A stretch of 64,000 nucleotides of DNA, from NCBI GenBank assembly GCA_942159475.1, contig OW804096.1, forward strand, positions 129,384,941 through 129,448,940, in the 5' to 3' direction. The notes under the pieces are model-generated. The model was not told where the DNA came from. It was given only the letters and a program-made list of their open reading frames with translations, and made no database searches. A program made the position numbers and the translations under genes. The DNA comes from Sthenelais limicola (Eukaryota; Annelida; Polychaeta; Phyllodocida; Sigalionidae). Shown here in pieces: positions 23,302 through 33,881 of this stretch (position 1 is the first letter of the stretch; each line of letters begins with the position of its first letter).

Positions 23302-26134
23302 ATGGAGAAGGCAGCACCTTTCACCATAAAAGGACAACATGTGTATGATGGAATTGTTTGCATCCCACTATGTTCTGCAGAGACCCTGGGCAGAATAAAG
23401 CAGTTTCAGTTCTATCCTGATGATGTCTTGGTGGCTACCCGCATAAGATCAGGTATGTATAATGTTGTTCATGCCAATCATACAAATTCCAATAATGGCA
23501 GTGGGAACAGTTCCATACCAGACTACGCTCATACTGCTCACCTACATGCCGCGCTTTTGCCTATCGCACACCCACCTACCCGCAGTCAAGTTTTGGGCTC
23601 CCTGCCTATATGCCCCCTTTACTATGATGCACACAACTGCCTTTGGGTCTCACTTGCTATGCCTCAATGTATTTGTGCAGAAAAGAGTTGCATACAAAGG
23701 CCTCCTGTGACGGCCTTCCTTCTTTAGTAGCCGATCTTTGGATTCTGCTGGTGTTAAATGACTGTTTTGAGCAGAACAAGTAAATTATTTGAGCGGAATA
23801 AGTAGATTAATTTTTGCTTTGTAGGAAATTATTTAGATGGTTGTCCTTCTGGTGTTTCCGGTCATTGACTTACCTCATCACCTAGTTGTTTGTTGTGGTT
23901 TGGCGTTCAGTTTGAAACGTGTATAAATGATACTAAAGTCCTGGTCACCCAAAAGTCTTGTGATACAATAGCTGCCTCCCAGCGGCAACCAGGTGAAACA
24001 GGCCAGGCTGTAATACTACTGCTATATGGGTTGCTTGCTTCAGTGTTGGTGGCACTGATTGGCATATTGTAAAGGAACTAAGAACAGGAAGTCTCAGTTG
24101 GTTGGATGTAAGTGGTGGAAGGTTTGTTTGTTTAAGGAATGGATAGTGCGACCAACATAACAGACATGGTGAAGTTATAATTCCATGTACATGTGTGATA
24201 TTGGTTTTACAGATTTAGATTTAACTAAATACAAGAATGTGATGGTTGGAAGTGTGTAGAACTTGATCATTTTGGTGGTAAAGGCTTGCCAAGGATGGTG
24301 GCATGTTGGCTGTGTCTGTTGCGTGTACCAAAAGTAACTAAAATAGCAACCCATGGTGTAGACCGGAAAAAGAAAATAACTCGCACATAAATGGTGGAAG
24401 GTTAGTTTGTTGACGGAAAGGATAATGCAGCCGAACTAACCAACATGGTGAAGTGATAATTCCGTGTACATGTGTGATAATGGTTTCACAGAGCTAAATT
24501 TAACTAAATACGAGAATCTGATGGTTTGAATTGTGTAAGACATGATCATTTGGATGGTAAAGGCTTGCCGAGGAAGCTGGCGTTTTGGCTCGGTCATTCC
24601 GTGTACCAGAAGTAAAATAGTAACCCATGTTGTAGACTGGACGAGGTAAATTATTTGAGTTTGTCATCTAAAACGATTCTAAAAGTGTCTAATATTTGTT
24701 GAAATGTGTTTAAACAGTAGTATTGAATCCAAAGATCGGCGACTAAAGGGATTAATTTCCCGAGGTTTGGTGGCTTTGGCTGTTAATGGGAAATATACGC
24801 CAAGGCCACCAAACCTCAGGAAGTTAATCCCATATAAATGACGCCCGCACTTTAACTCCTGGGCGATTAGATCATTTGGTTGTGTTGCTTCAGCTGGTCT
24901 ATTGGCCCAGGAACAAGAGCAAGGGCTTGATAGATAGATCAGAGATCAGCTGAAGCAACACAAGAATAGATCAGCTGAAGCAACACAACTGAATGATCTA
25001 ATGGCTTTAGTCGCCATTTGTTGGGATGTTACTAACATGGGATGTCATTAACAACAAATTATAGATAATTTCGAAGCAAAATGAACCAGTGGAAAGCCAT
25101 GAGCTTGCAGTTTTGAGCAATAAATATTGTTTTTTATTTTCATTGATGTACACGGTCTGCCAAGAAATGGATGCTTGAGCTCTTGCTCCTGGGCCAATAG
25201 ATCAGCCGAAGCAACACAACCGAATGATTCAATTGCTTTAGTCAACACAATTCTGGCAATTATTATCAAGACCAATTATGCCAGAAAAGGAACAAATTCT
25301 AAAAAAAATAGAAGAAAACGCTCTCAAAATAATTATAATAAACCAATATTTCCTCTAGCAAATATATGATTATGTCATGACTAAATTCAAAATATTGTTC
25401 CTTTTTCTATTATAGGAAGTTCATGGATGCAAGAGATAGTCTGGCTTATTATGAATCATGTTGATGTTGAAAGAGCCTCAGAAATCTCTAACACTGTTCG
25501 CACACCTTTGCTGGAGAGTGACTTGAATGGGACAGGCTTCTACCTGGATGTAGCACTGAAGGGAGCTCGTCCCCGCGTGTTGAAGACTCATGTCCCAGTC
25601 AGATTCTATGAGAAAGAACTGAATTTGAAGAAATTTAAATTGGTGGTTGTGATGAGGAACTTCAAGGATTATCTCACAGCAAGTTACCATATACTTGCAA
25701 ACTTGCCCATGGTAAAGGTCTCTGGTGGGTCTTGGAATGAGTTTTTTAAGCTTTTTGAAAAGAAGCAAATGTATTTTGGAGATTGGGCTGAGATGAATTT
25801 GGAATGTTGGAGGATGAGACAGCAGGAAAATGTCCTCATTGTTAAATATGAAGAGATGAAGGAAGATATTGGTAGAGAGGTGAGAAGGGTGGCTGCATTC
25901 CTGGAGAAAGACCTGACTGATGAGGATGTACTGAAGATAGTGGAGCACACAAGGATAAACAACATGAGGCAAAATCCAGGAACCTCTGTTGCAATCATTC
26001 CTGATTTCTATAGAAAGGGAATAGTTGGAGACTGGAAGAATCTGTTTACTGCTGAGCAGGGAAGAATTGCAGATGAATACATCAAGTCAACTACTGAGGC
26101 TGAGGGACTTTTCTTTCCTATGAATCAGAGCTAA
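23302..26134 (+). CDS. Cytosolic sulfotransferase, two exons
   Basis: Joins 23302-23452 to 25416-26134; 289 aa from ATG 23302, or 305 aa from ATG 23254 (both have A at -3 and G at +4). It belongs to the PAPS-dependent sulfotransferase family, which transfers sulfate to small acceptors in the cytosol; length fits. Numbering on the 305-aa form: 5'-PAPS loop RIRSGSSW (63-70, across the splice), LKTHVP with catalytic His125, RNFKDYLTASYH (147-158), GGSWNEFFKLF, YEEMKED, and 3'-PAPS motif RKGIVGDWK (266-274). Oddities: Lys of the PKSGT loop is Arg65 and Pro is Ile64; the serine eight residues after Arg147 is Ala155; the dimer motif after GDWK is degenerate. No signal peptide or membrane segment. 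Acceptor substrate cannot be told. Either a diverged working enzyme or an early pseudogene, though the frame is intact. Confidence 0.9.
24110..24648 (+). repeat. 281-base tandem duplication in the intron
   Basis: Copies at about 24110-24368 and 24391-24648 share in order TGGTGGAAGGTT, AACATGGTGAAGT (first copy GACATGG), TGTACATGTGTGATA, TTTAACTAAATAC, GGTAAAGGCTTGCC and GTAGAC. Similarity is moderate with small indels, so the event is old. Confidence 0.75.
24748..24831. repeat. 33-bp inverted repeat hairpin in the intron
   Basis: 24748-24780 pairs with 24799-24831 at 30 of 33 positions (core GAGGTTTGGTGG). The spacer is 18 bases. Adjacent GAATCCAAAGATCGGC (24725-24740) is the near-complement of GCCGATCTTTGGATTC at about 23732-23747, so a larger inverted frame encloses most of the intron. 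Confidence 0.75.
24860..25245. repeat. Inverted repeats of a 50-base GCTTCAGCTG unit
   Basis: The unit with TTGTGTTGCTTCAGCTG and CTATTGGCCCAGGA at about 24867-24920 reappears inverted at about 25181-25235. A third and fourth partial inverted copy, GATCAGCTGAAGCAACACAA, stand in tandem at 24944-24963 and 24969-24988. RNA from the intron could fold here. It resembles a decayed foldback element. Confidence 0.72.
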
Positions 26135-26544
26135 ATCCATTTTGACTAAAACTTTGGAGCATTTTGTCTTGTTTTTGTTGCTACAGGGCTTCATAAATGT
26201 CCACATTCCCTGCCGTGCTCCTTTTCATGCAGTGACCACACTTATTATCACTCACCAGTGGCTGCTTTCTCTTGGCTGATTCTTTAACAAATTCCTAAGT
26301 CAAAATCAAACTATGAGTAAACTTGGTCAGATTTGATTTGATGTAATTGCTGAGAATGTAGCTGTAAAATGCACTGAGGCTATGGATGTTGGAGCTTTGG
26401 CTGCTGGGGCTTTGTCTCATCCTCCAACATTTGGCTTTGGAACGCCACTCTAGCATATGCAAATCACACAAGGTATTGCAATTATTTGAATTGTGTTTTT
26501 TCTATATACTGTAGTGGCCAGTTTTTAAGCCTTTCTAAAATACA

Positions 26545-26572
26545 GGCCGGGGAAAAAATAAAATCCCCGGGC
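26545..26572 (+). promoter_or_regulatory. Candidate poly(A) signal in a GC-armed hairpin
   Basis: AATAAA at 26557-26562 is the first clear poly(A) hexamer I see downstream of the sulfotransferase stop, about 420 bases away. It sits in the loop of a hairpin with arms GGCCGGGGA and TCCCCGGGCC. Use as the 3' end is inferred. Confidence 0.35.
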
Positions 26573-27014
26573 CACTATCGTAATATAAACATCAAAATAT
26601 GTAAGGCTTCTAACAGGTAACATGGAAGGGGAAATAGTTGTTACAGTTCATATGAAATGAGATATTGTGTATGGTATTTCTTTACATTGATGGGAAAATG
26701 AAACAGATGTTGAAAAATTTATAAATACGATTAGAAATGAAATATTGCGCCTTGGTTCATTCCTTTTCCAACACATTTACTATAAGTTGTCATTAACAAC
26801 CAGATATTTAGCTGCATATATATAGAATCAAATAAGTAGTACAATGAATATATATAACCAGTTTTCCAACACGTTCTAAATCGATTTAGAAAAGTCAGGG
26901 GAGCGTGGTATAGAGACACCTGACACCCATACTTAGGCGTCGAAGCATGCATTTCTTTGATCTTGTTGTGACTCTGTGTCCTCCATGAGATGGGCCCCCC
27001 ATCCGAAAAAAAGA

Positions 27015-27246
27015 TTAGACGCGATTTGATCAGATTCTGGGAGGTTTTTTCTTGCCTATAGACCATGTAGGGTCTATAGACCACAACGGAAGTAGGCCTA
27101 GGCCTACCTGCGGTAAGGTTTCGGTTCAAAGTATGAGGACTCAACACCTGTTTCACAAGGCATATTTGATTGAAATAAATAATTGTACAGGTTGGTAAAC
27201 CTTCTATTTTGGTATTGATAAGTTGATCTGATCAAATCGCGTCTAA
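27015..27246. mobile_element. Inverted-repeat element with exact 20-bp arms
   Basis: TTAGACGCGATTTGATCAGA at 27015-27034 is the exact complement of 27227-27246. The inside has two more palindromes, GGTCTATAGACC and GTAGGCCTAGGCCTAC. Non-coding; probably a MITE with TIRs at these positions. Confidence 0.65.
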
Positions 27247-27268
27247 AAGCACTATTACCCTCAGGTGT

Positions 27269-27315
27269 GTGGTCATGGAAACTCTCGGGCAGAGCCCTCG
27301 AGTTTCCATGACCAC
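27269..27315. repeat. Perfect 16-bp hairpin
   Basis: GTGGTCATGGAAACTC (27269-27284) and GAGTTTCCATGACCAC (27300-27315) are exact complements with a 15-base loop. It is followed by a CCACAACAAAC-rich stretch to 27345. Confidence 0.8.
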
Positions 27316-27380
27316 AACAAACCACAACCACAACAAACCAACAAACCGAGGGGTAATAATGCTATAATAGTTGATCCCAG

Positions 27381-27950
27381 ATTGGTTGTGTTTGTTCTTA
27401 AAATGACACTTCTCGCTGTTCTGGGCTAGATTATCGAGTAACGGAATTTCAACTTCTTTTTCTAGCATTTGGTGCACCATATCCTACCTAACTAACTCCC
27501 GTGAATATCAAAACTATGAAATTCATATCATATCAGATATTTGGTGGAAATAGGGAGCAAAATCATATTTACACTCCATGCAGAAATTTCAAAGTGGCCG
27601 TTGGTTTGACATCTGGAGTTACATAATGCCAGGCTCGACCAAATGTTGTCCATAGACTCCTGGGTTAAAGTCTTTTATATTTCTGACCACTTGGAACCTG
27701 TGGCAGCACTGTTTCGTGGCATGACCATTTCTCATGGATTTGAAATGAATAGAGCCTTCCGACCCAGTCATTTCACATATTAACTAATCATTGAATGAAA
27801 ACGCAATGCTGGTACTCAAAACTTCAGATATTGCTATATCTATCATATATGATTACACTGACAAAGTTTCACGAGATTTCATGACAACTCATTTTAACTA
27901 TCTTAGCCACTTTAATAAACTGTGCATCTAACTTACATGATAACTCTGTT
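27381..27950 (-). repeat. Dispersed repeat, inverted copy of 37.6-38.4 kb
   Basis: 27388-27452 is the near-complement of about 38330-38392 (shared CTAGCCCAGAACAGCGAGAA on the minus strand here). The other end, TTTTAACTATCTTAGCCACT near 27892-27911, is the complement of 37672-37691. Two anchors in the same order and opposite orientation indicate one family. Confidence 0.55.
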
Positions 27951-27959
27951 TATTCATAC

Positions 27960-28375
27960 TTATCCAAGTTTATTGTTAATGAATGAAATAAAAGCAAATC
28001 TGTCTTCTATTTTGTGTGTTTTTGTCTTGAGCTGGTTCCACCGAATTTGGGCATTTGTATATATGACAGAATTTTGCAATTATTGGGGCTATTATCTTGA
28101 GAATCCTGCGACCCCCAGCAAGCCTGAGCATTTTAAGTTAGGATTATATAGGATTTTATTTTACATAAATTTTATTAATCGAAGTTTTCACAAGCTGTGA
28201 TAATTCTCATCCCTCAATTCAAAACAATATAAATGTGATTTTAATCTAGAGATTCACACACCTTATTGAATAAATATACTCAGGAAACATTGAATGCATT
28301 GTCCTGAATGTTATTCATATTAACAAAGTGGCAAATTTCCAAAATTTAATTCTGAATAATATAAGTAACATCACA
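27960..28375. repeat. Dispersed repeat, copy of 18.6/19.5 kb
   Basis: Contains both parts described at 18600-18780 and 19450-19570 in one block. It lies just beyond the 3' side of the minus-strand zinc-knuckle-like frame at 28418-28651, so it may be that element's 3' region. Confidence 0.55.
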
Positions 28376-28417
28376 ACGCCCACTTCATAGATAGAGTCAT
28401 CCACGCTAGAATCTCTA

Positions 28418-28651
28418 TTATTGAAGACTATATATCGTTTCTGATTCCATTATGGAAGAAGAAGCATTACAAGGAATATCAACAGTCTTTTTCTCCAAGG
28501 TAGCAACAAATTTGCTAAGGACAGTTTCCAAAGATCCGATACAGTTATTCACGCTAGACTTGTCAGATTCGCCCATTTCTTTACCACAGTCGGCTCCTGT
28601 CGGACCAGAGTGGACAATCTTGCATTTATCGCACAACTTTACCTTTGGCAT
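28418..28651 (-). CDS. Small zinc-knuckle-like protein, possible retroelement ORF1 start
   Basis: From the ATG at 28651 the frame gives 77 aa, MPKVKLCDKCKIVHSGPTG followed by ADC. The spacing CxxCxxxHxxxxxxxC with a GPTG turn looks like a small Zn-binding motif. A helical stretch follows (SLETVLSKFVATLEKK). The open frame reaches back to 28801 but that part looks untranslated. Such N-termini occur in transposon-encoded proteins of marine invertebrates, to my memory; I cannot name a family. The frame stops early, so it is likely truncated. Confidence 0.35.
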   Translation of the reverse strand: MPKVKLCDKCKIVHSGPTGADCGKEMGESDKSSVNNCIGSLETVLSKFVATLEKKTVDIPCNASSSIMESETIYSLQ

Positions 28652-29030
28652 GATGAATACAGCAAAAAACTCCCAAGTCACAATCAAAAAAGCCCAAAAG
28701 CTTGTGTACAACAAATTCAACAATTCAACTAATTCTTTATTTCCAAAGATCTTACATGGACATAAGGTAATAAACTTATCCGGGGATCTCTTCCAGCCCA
28801 TGCCTTCTTTTTAACCTTAGATTTGTTGTTTGTTTTCTAAACTAAATCATGGAGTACATTTCAGTGCGAAATAGTTTTAGCGACCTGCACTAACAACCTT
28901 AGTCATACTTCAACTGAAAAATTAGATCTTCAACATTTTAATTTTGATAATTTAAATCTGAATCATTATATTATAGAATACTCGGTGAGGTAGGAGAGTA
29001 GACATAAAGAAGGGGTTTAATTGGTCAAAA

Positions 29031-29062
29031 CGTCCTACTGTCAAAGCGTCCTACTGTCAAAG
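29031..29062 (+). repeat. Two-copy 16-bp tandem repeat
   Basis: CGTCCTACTGTCAAAG stands twice head to tail, exact, at 29031-29046 and 29047-29062; a further GTCAAAA precedes it. Confidence 0.8.
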
Positions 29063-29803
29063 CAACAAGCTTATCCTATGTAGCTATGTATTGTTAGCAA
29101 GCGTTAGCAGATTCAAACTTCTATTCCTTAAATTAATTCCAATGTTAACTGTCAGCTTTATTATATGAGTTACATTGATCATGTATCAATTTTATATTAA
29201 TGAGGTGGGCAGTCAGGTCCCGGGTCAGGTCATGGGAAAATGTTATTATTTCTAAATAGGGAAGAGTTAATTCTAATCAAGTAGGGCCTATAGGCCTACC
29301 CAATGTTTCAAACAGATTTTAAGACAAAGATTTCGAATATAGGAAATGTTGATGGGAATTATGTTCATGGTTATAAACTGACGAATTCAGGAGGAAATAT
29401 ATGGAAATTTTAAAAAAAACCCTGATTTTTAGAGTATTTAACTAGATCTAGTCAAGTGCATTAATGATATTGGATTTAGTGGTAGGGGGGTGGGGGGAGT
29501 TTCGGGCTACATATGAGCCATTTTCATTTTCATGGGCATTCAGAACTCCTGCCCCAACATCCTCAAAATCGGGAGATCTCCAGACTTCCACTACCCCCTG
29601 TATGCCACCTCTAATATGAGAAGAGAGTTAGCTAGTGAGAAAACTAAAAGGCCTAACTTACAGAGCTTTACAGAAGTCTAAAGTTTAGCATAATATAGTT
29701 CGGTGCAATTGACGAGCGTTGCAATTGACAAGTGCATTACTTTATTAGGGGAGAGCAGAGAGAATTGGGACACTATAAGGGGGACACTTTATTCATATAG
29801 GCC

Positions 29804-29866
29804 TACTCTGTAGTGAGTCATGGTAGCGGTCTAAATTCATATACTCTGTAGTGAGTCATGGTAGCG
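29804..29866 (+). repeat. Direct repeat of 25 bp, 38-base period
   Basis: TACTCTGTAGTGAGTCATGG and the following TAGCG occur at 29804 and again at 29842, exact. The 13-base spacer between them is AT-rich. Confidence 0.8.
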
Positions 29867-29954
29867 ACTGGGAGAGCTGGATTTTATCCAGAAAAGGACC
29901 GCACAAGGATAGAAGAGCGTTTTGCAGGGTTACTTTAGTAAGATTAAGTTTGTT

Positions 29955-30042
29955 ATCACCCCTCCCCACTCCCCCTCCCCCTCCCCCCCCTCCCCGTTAG
30001 TGTCCCCGTACACACCACCGCACTGGCGTGGTGTGTACGGGG
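29955..30042. repeat. Homopyrimidine run followed by perfect 15-bp hairpin
   Basis: A C/T-only run of about 35 bases (roughly 29957-29997) is followed by CCCCGTACACACCAC (30004-30018) and its exact complement at 30028-30042, with a 9-base loop. The pairing could block polymerases or fold in RNA. No gene next to it tells a use. Confidence 0.75.
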
Positions 30043-30329
30043 AGCTGTATGCCTATGGCTGTGTGTAGTGTGGGGTGGTTGAAGCTATGTAAACATGGCA
30101 GGACTGAGTGACAACAGGTAGAGGAACAATAGCATTTCTGTACCATGAACGCAGTAGTTTTTCCAGACAAAAGGGTAGCTAACTAAGTCAAGTTTCTCTC
30201 AGGTGAATTACAGGTGGCCACTTACAGGGAAACACATTAAAAATAAGGCCATAAGGACGGGTCGTTCATATATGGGGAGAGGACGCTGATTCAGGGGGCG
30301 ACAGGAAGAATTTCTGATGTGGGATTCCA

Positions 30330-30460
30330 CCCTCATAGAGGGCGGGTCAGTCGCGCCTCGTCTAGATGTCTGCCTACCTGTTTGTCTATTTGCATTGTCT
30401 GTTTTATTATGTACTATGTGAATCTCGATAAATAAAGTAGTATCTTATCTTATCTTATAT
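30330..30460 (+). mobile_element. 3' end of a non-LTR/SINE element with ATCTT tail
   Basis: A GTGAATCTCGATAAATAAAG stretch ends in repeated TATCT units (about 30438-30457), the style of tail that many CR1/L2/I-type elements and their SINEs carry. No coding part is joined to it, so it would be a severely 5'-truncated insert. Confidence 0.4.
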
Positions 30461-33370
30461 GAGTGGTGCACAGGCCTGAACAGGCGGGGGAGGAGATGGG
30501 CAAGAGGAGGGAAGACGTCTGAGGAGGGCGAAGGAGTCTGTCCAATTTAGTTTGTTTTGATTTTGCGCAGCCCCCATTATCACTGACTTGATCACAGATA
30601 CCCATATTCTGGCATTCATAGTTTTATTTCTACATACCATCCGAATCCCAATGAACCTTGGCTAGGATTTTATGCTCCTATTATTAGTAGTCTGAAGGAT
30701 TCAGATTGTTCTTTCTAGTTTTAGTGCAGAAATGAGCATAAATGAATGATCGGGGGCAGCAGCAACTTGCCTGCTGCAGCCCAGACCCTGGGGTTTGCCA
30801 GCGCAGCGAGCCACGGATCCCAAAAGGTGGCGCTGTTGACCGAATGTCACATGACGAGAGGGCCAGTGACCCATCTTTGTGTATATCTATAGGTGTGCAG
30901 CTAGGCCTATAGGATCGTTGATTTTCTCGCAAAACTCACATATCAAGAAAGAACAAGTAATTCCTTTTCTCATAAACCCAAAAGGGATATGTGATTCATC
31001 GATCTAGTAAAAATAACAACCATTAAAAATACTTAATAGAGAATTTAGATGAGTTTGAAATTGTTGCATTGGCATGCTGTTGGTTTGCGCACTTTCCTTG
31101 AGCCACCTCCCATGGAGCGAGCGGGCAAGTGTGATTTAAGGGGGATCGCCCATGCAGTCCCTATAACTTACAGCTTGGAGTGAGTTATATGTTTCTACAG
31201 AAGCAGAGGCAGAGCTTCTATTTGTTGCATAAAATGTAACAGATTGAGGGGACCCTGGATTTATCTAGTATGTTCATAGTAGTTTTCTCTTATAATATAT
31301 ACCCCGTTTTAGAAATGCAAAACTATTGGAATATTTGGTTGGCATATCCCCAGGTTAGTGGGAATGACCTGTCCGTGCATATCTCCCATGTATAAGTATA
31401 GGTCGGGGAACTTTCTATCCTAATAATTAACAAGTTAGTTCAGAATTCTACCGATGGTGACGGGCCTCTATATCCGAAACGGTGTATAGCCTTACAAAGC
31501 TGCGTTAGCTTTTATGACGTCAAAAAAAGGAGGATTATGGGTAGTTTCGTCATTTATGCATGGCGGCTCACATGAATCGATCTTGAGTTGGTCTATTTCG
31601 AACGTTTCAAATGCATCTATCATGGTTACTATAGGGATATTTCTATAGTGCAGGTATGTTTTTATTCCATAAAAGAACCTATATAGACACCATTGTACTG
31701 ATGGCGGCCGTGTTTTTAAAATAAGGTTTACATCAAAAGGTGATCCTATCTTTTAAGCAATAAGTCAATTCTCTTCGACATCTTTGGATTCTGTGATCAT
31801 TCCCTCACATAGGACTATGACAGGCATTTTTTCCTACCAAGATATGAGTTGCGTAGTGTGTAACAGTAGGTGTAAAAAAGGTAGTGAGGCATAGCACTCC
31901 CCCAGTCTTATTTATTCTCCTGTGGAGAATAATTTGCATCATTGCCCCGTCTCCACACCCACCACTTTCACTAATATTCAACTTTACAGAAGTGTATTTG
32001 TACCATATATTTCCCAGGGCGTCGTTTAAAATATGTATACAAGTTTAAAGCCGTTGATACATAAAAAAGTGTGTTGGTGACTACAATGGAAGGCGCAACC
32101 TGAAATATTGACTTCGGCAGAACAGCTTTAAAGCTGTAATTCTCTGCTATATCTAGCAAAAGGTTTTCAAAAAATGACTAGCGAGGGTGACCAAAATCAG
32201 TTCAATAGACACATCGAAGGGTTTTATGAAACCCTTCATAAATTCTTACGCCCTACTCCAAATACTGATTTGCAACTGACTTCCAGATGATTTATATTGG
32301 AAAAACTGACATAAACAGTAGAACACTTTACATTCTGATCGATGAGAATGGAAGGAAAGCCTTGGTGAAGAAATACACTTTTGCTCAGAAATAAAACTGG
32401 GAACATGTGTGATTGTTAATATATTTATTATCAATGACAGTAGAATACTGAAATACTGAAATACTGAATGAATAAGTCTGAAAGTTGCTCCTGTGACACC
32501 AGATTAGCACAACACGAGGTACTAGTACGATTCATGGACACATTTAAGCGTATACAGTCCAATGTCTAGCACAATATGCCGCATTGCAGGCGTTGTATTC
32601 GTGCAGTGAAATGTTAGTGGGTCGCACTTGCTCATTACTTCCCCCGTTATAAAATCCTTTCATAGTTTTTGCCCTTCGATATATGCCTTGCATAGATATT
32701 CGGTTCACACGGCTATTGTCAGCGACTTGACATCCCAGGATTTAGATGATCAAAGGATCTGGAATTAATGGAGATCGCATGGAAATGTATGCACCATCGT
32801 AAGCGGATTGAATCCATGTTTGAATCCATGGACTCTTCTGAGAGTATTCTGAATTTGATGTGGGGGTAAGAGGTGATGTCGACTGAACATTGATCTCGCA
32901 CTCAATACTCTGTATCCAACAACAGACAGGAGAGCTGCATGTTTGTATAATGCCTATACGCGATATTATGTTATACTAGATGAGTGACCTCACTAATTTT
33001 GCATGTGATATTTACACTCAAGTAGGAAATAATGTAATGTTTCTATAACTCATGGGTGCTTGACCCCTCATCCTCTTCTTCTATATGCTGCACTATGACC
33101 CAACCGCTATGTAGACATGTAGCATTTTATAGCAAAATGTATTCGCATATATCATTTCCAGTACCTTTATATGACTTCATTCATGGGCGCTACTCATTCC
33201 TACTTCTCTTCCATAAACTCTGATTTACCTTGGTGGTATTACCCGATATAGGGAAATCCACAGCTCCTTCCTGGGAATAATGAAAACATTGGAAGGAATA
33301 CCGTCATGAAGACGCTCCCTTTTTTCTCGAAATACAACCAGAGGGTGTCGCTTCTGAAGTCAACTTGAAT
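30461..33370. other. Non-coding stretch with small hairpins
   Basis: No gene recognised. Small exact hairpins: TTATTCTCC/GGAGAATAA at 31912-31932 and GAAGGGTTT/AAACCCTTC at about 32216-32237. AAATACTG is repeated three times at about 32445-32468. Confidence 0.45.
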
Positions 33371-33374
33371 CATT

Positions 33375-33475
33375 ATGACCAAGTGATATAGTGCCCCAGA
33401 CTAGGTCTTGAACCGCGACCAATCTGTTTCAAGGAAACGTGGTGCCAGGGATATAAAATCGCTTCACCAATCCAT
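33375..33475 (-). mobile_element. tRNA-derived sequence, minus strand
   Basis: On the minus strand GGTCGCGGTTCAAGACC (33404-33420) is a good T-arm and B box, followed by TAGTCTGGGGCAC as a 3' acceptor-like end. The A-box side (ATTGGTGAAGCG) is weaker and the middle is long, as in class II tRNAs. Degenerate, so a SINE head or tRNA pseudogene is more likely than a working tRNA. Confidence 0.5.
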
Positions 33476-33881
33476 AGAAGAAGAGAAATTTACTCTAATA
33501 TTATACGGAGTCGTACTCTGGCCCAGTACCTCTTTACATAGTGTTACAATAGGAAACTTGTAGGAGATTAAGGCTTCTGCAAGTTGTTTTACCATCCATG
33601 GGTCAACCACTCGAGGGACCGATGCACCTCTAGGACACACTATTTCATACTGTCTCAAAGAATCCCAACATACTGTTCACACCTTCTGTACATCGTTTTG
33701 TTTAGTATGTCTATACAGCATATCATCGGAAAATGGTATTAATATTACAATAAGGCAGGCGCAGTTTCCAATGGCAGTGATAATAAAGTGAAGTCATCGG
33801 GATATGGGTTCACGGCAGATAATTCAACGGGGAATAACCATTATCTTCCGCCCACTGCTATGTCTACCTAACATTAATAAC

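Larger units (their letters stand above)
23453..25415 (+). other. Sulfotransferase intron, phase 1
   Basis: The donor AG|GTATGT at 23452/23453 and the acceptor TTCTATTATAG| ending at 25415, after a T-rich tract, are strong. Splicing joins the G at 23452 to GA at 25416, giving Gly67 and restoring SGSSW of the PAPS loop. The intron contains the tandem duplication and inverted repeats listed separately. No second gene was found in it. Confidence 0.88.

Noticed and set aside
22921..23340. Long Ser/Leu/Phe-rich open frames on the minus strand
   Set aside because: They are the complement of an A/G-rich tract before the sulfotransferase and show no motif; the composition explains them.
23462..24072. 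Frames continuing past exon 1 (to 23727) and at 23890-24072
   Set aside because: They lie in the intron; the GTATGT donor and the restored SGSSW motif at the acceptor explain the region better. The hydrophobic end of the 23890 frame looks like chance.
25478..25998. Two minus-strand frames of 164 and 104 aa
   Set aside because: They lie wholly opposite sulfotransferase exon 2, whose + frame has family motifs.
31912..31932. Short hairpin considered as a histone mRNA 3' stem-loop
   Set aside because: The stem is TTATTCTCC/GGAGAATAA and lacks the GGCYCTT...RRGCC consensus; no histone gene is near.
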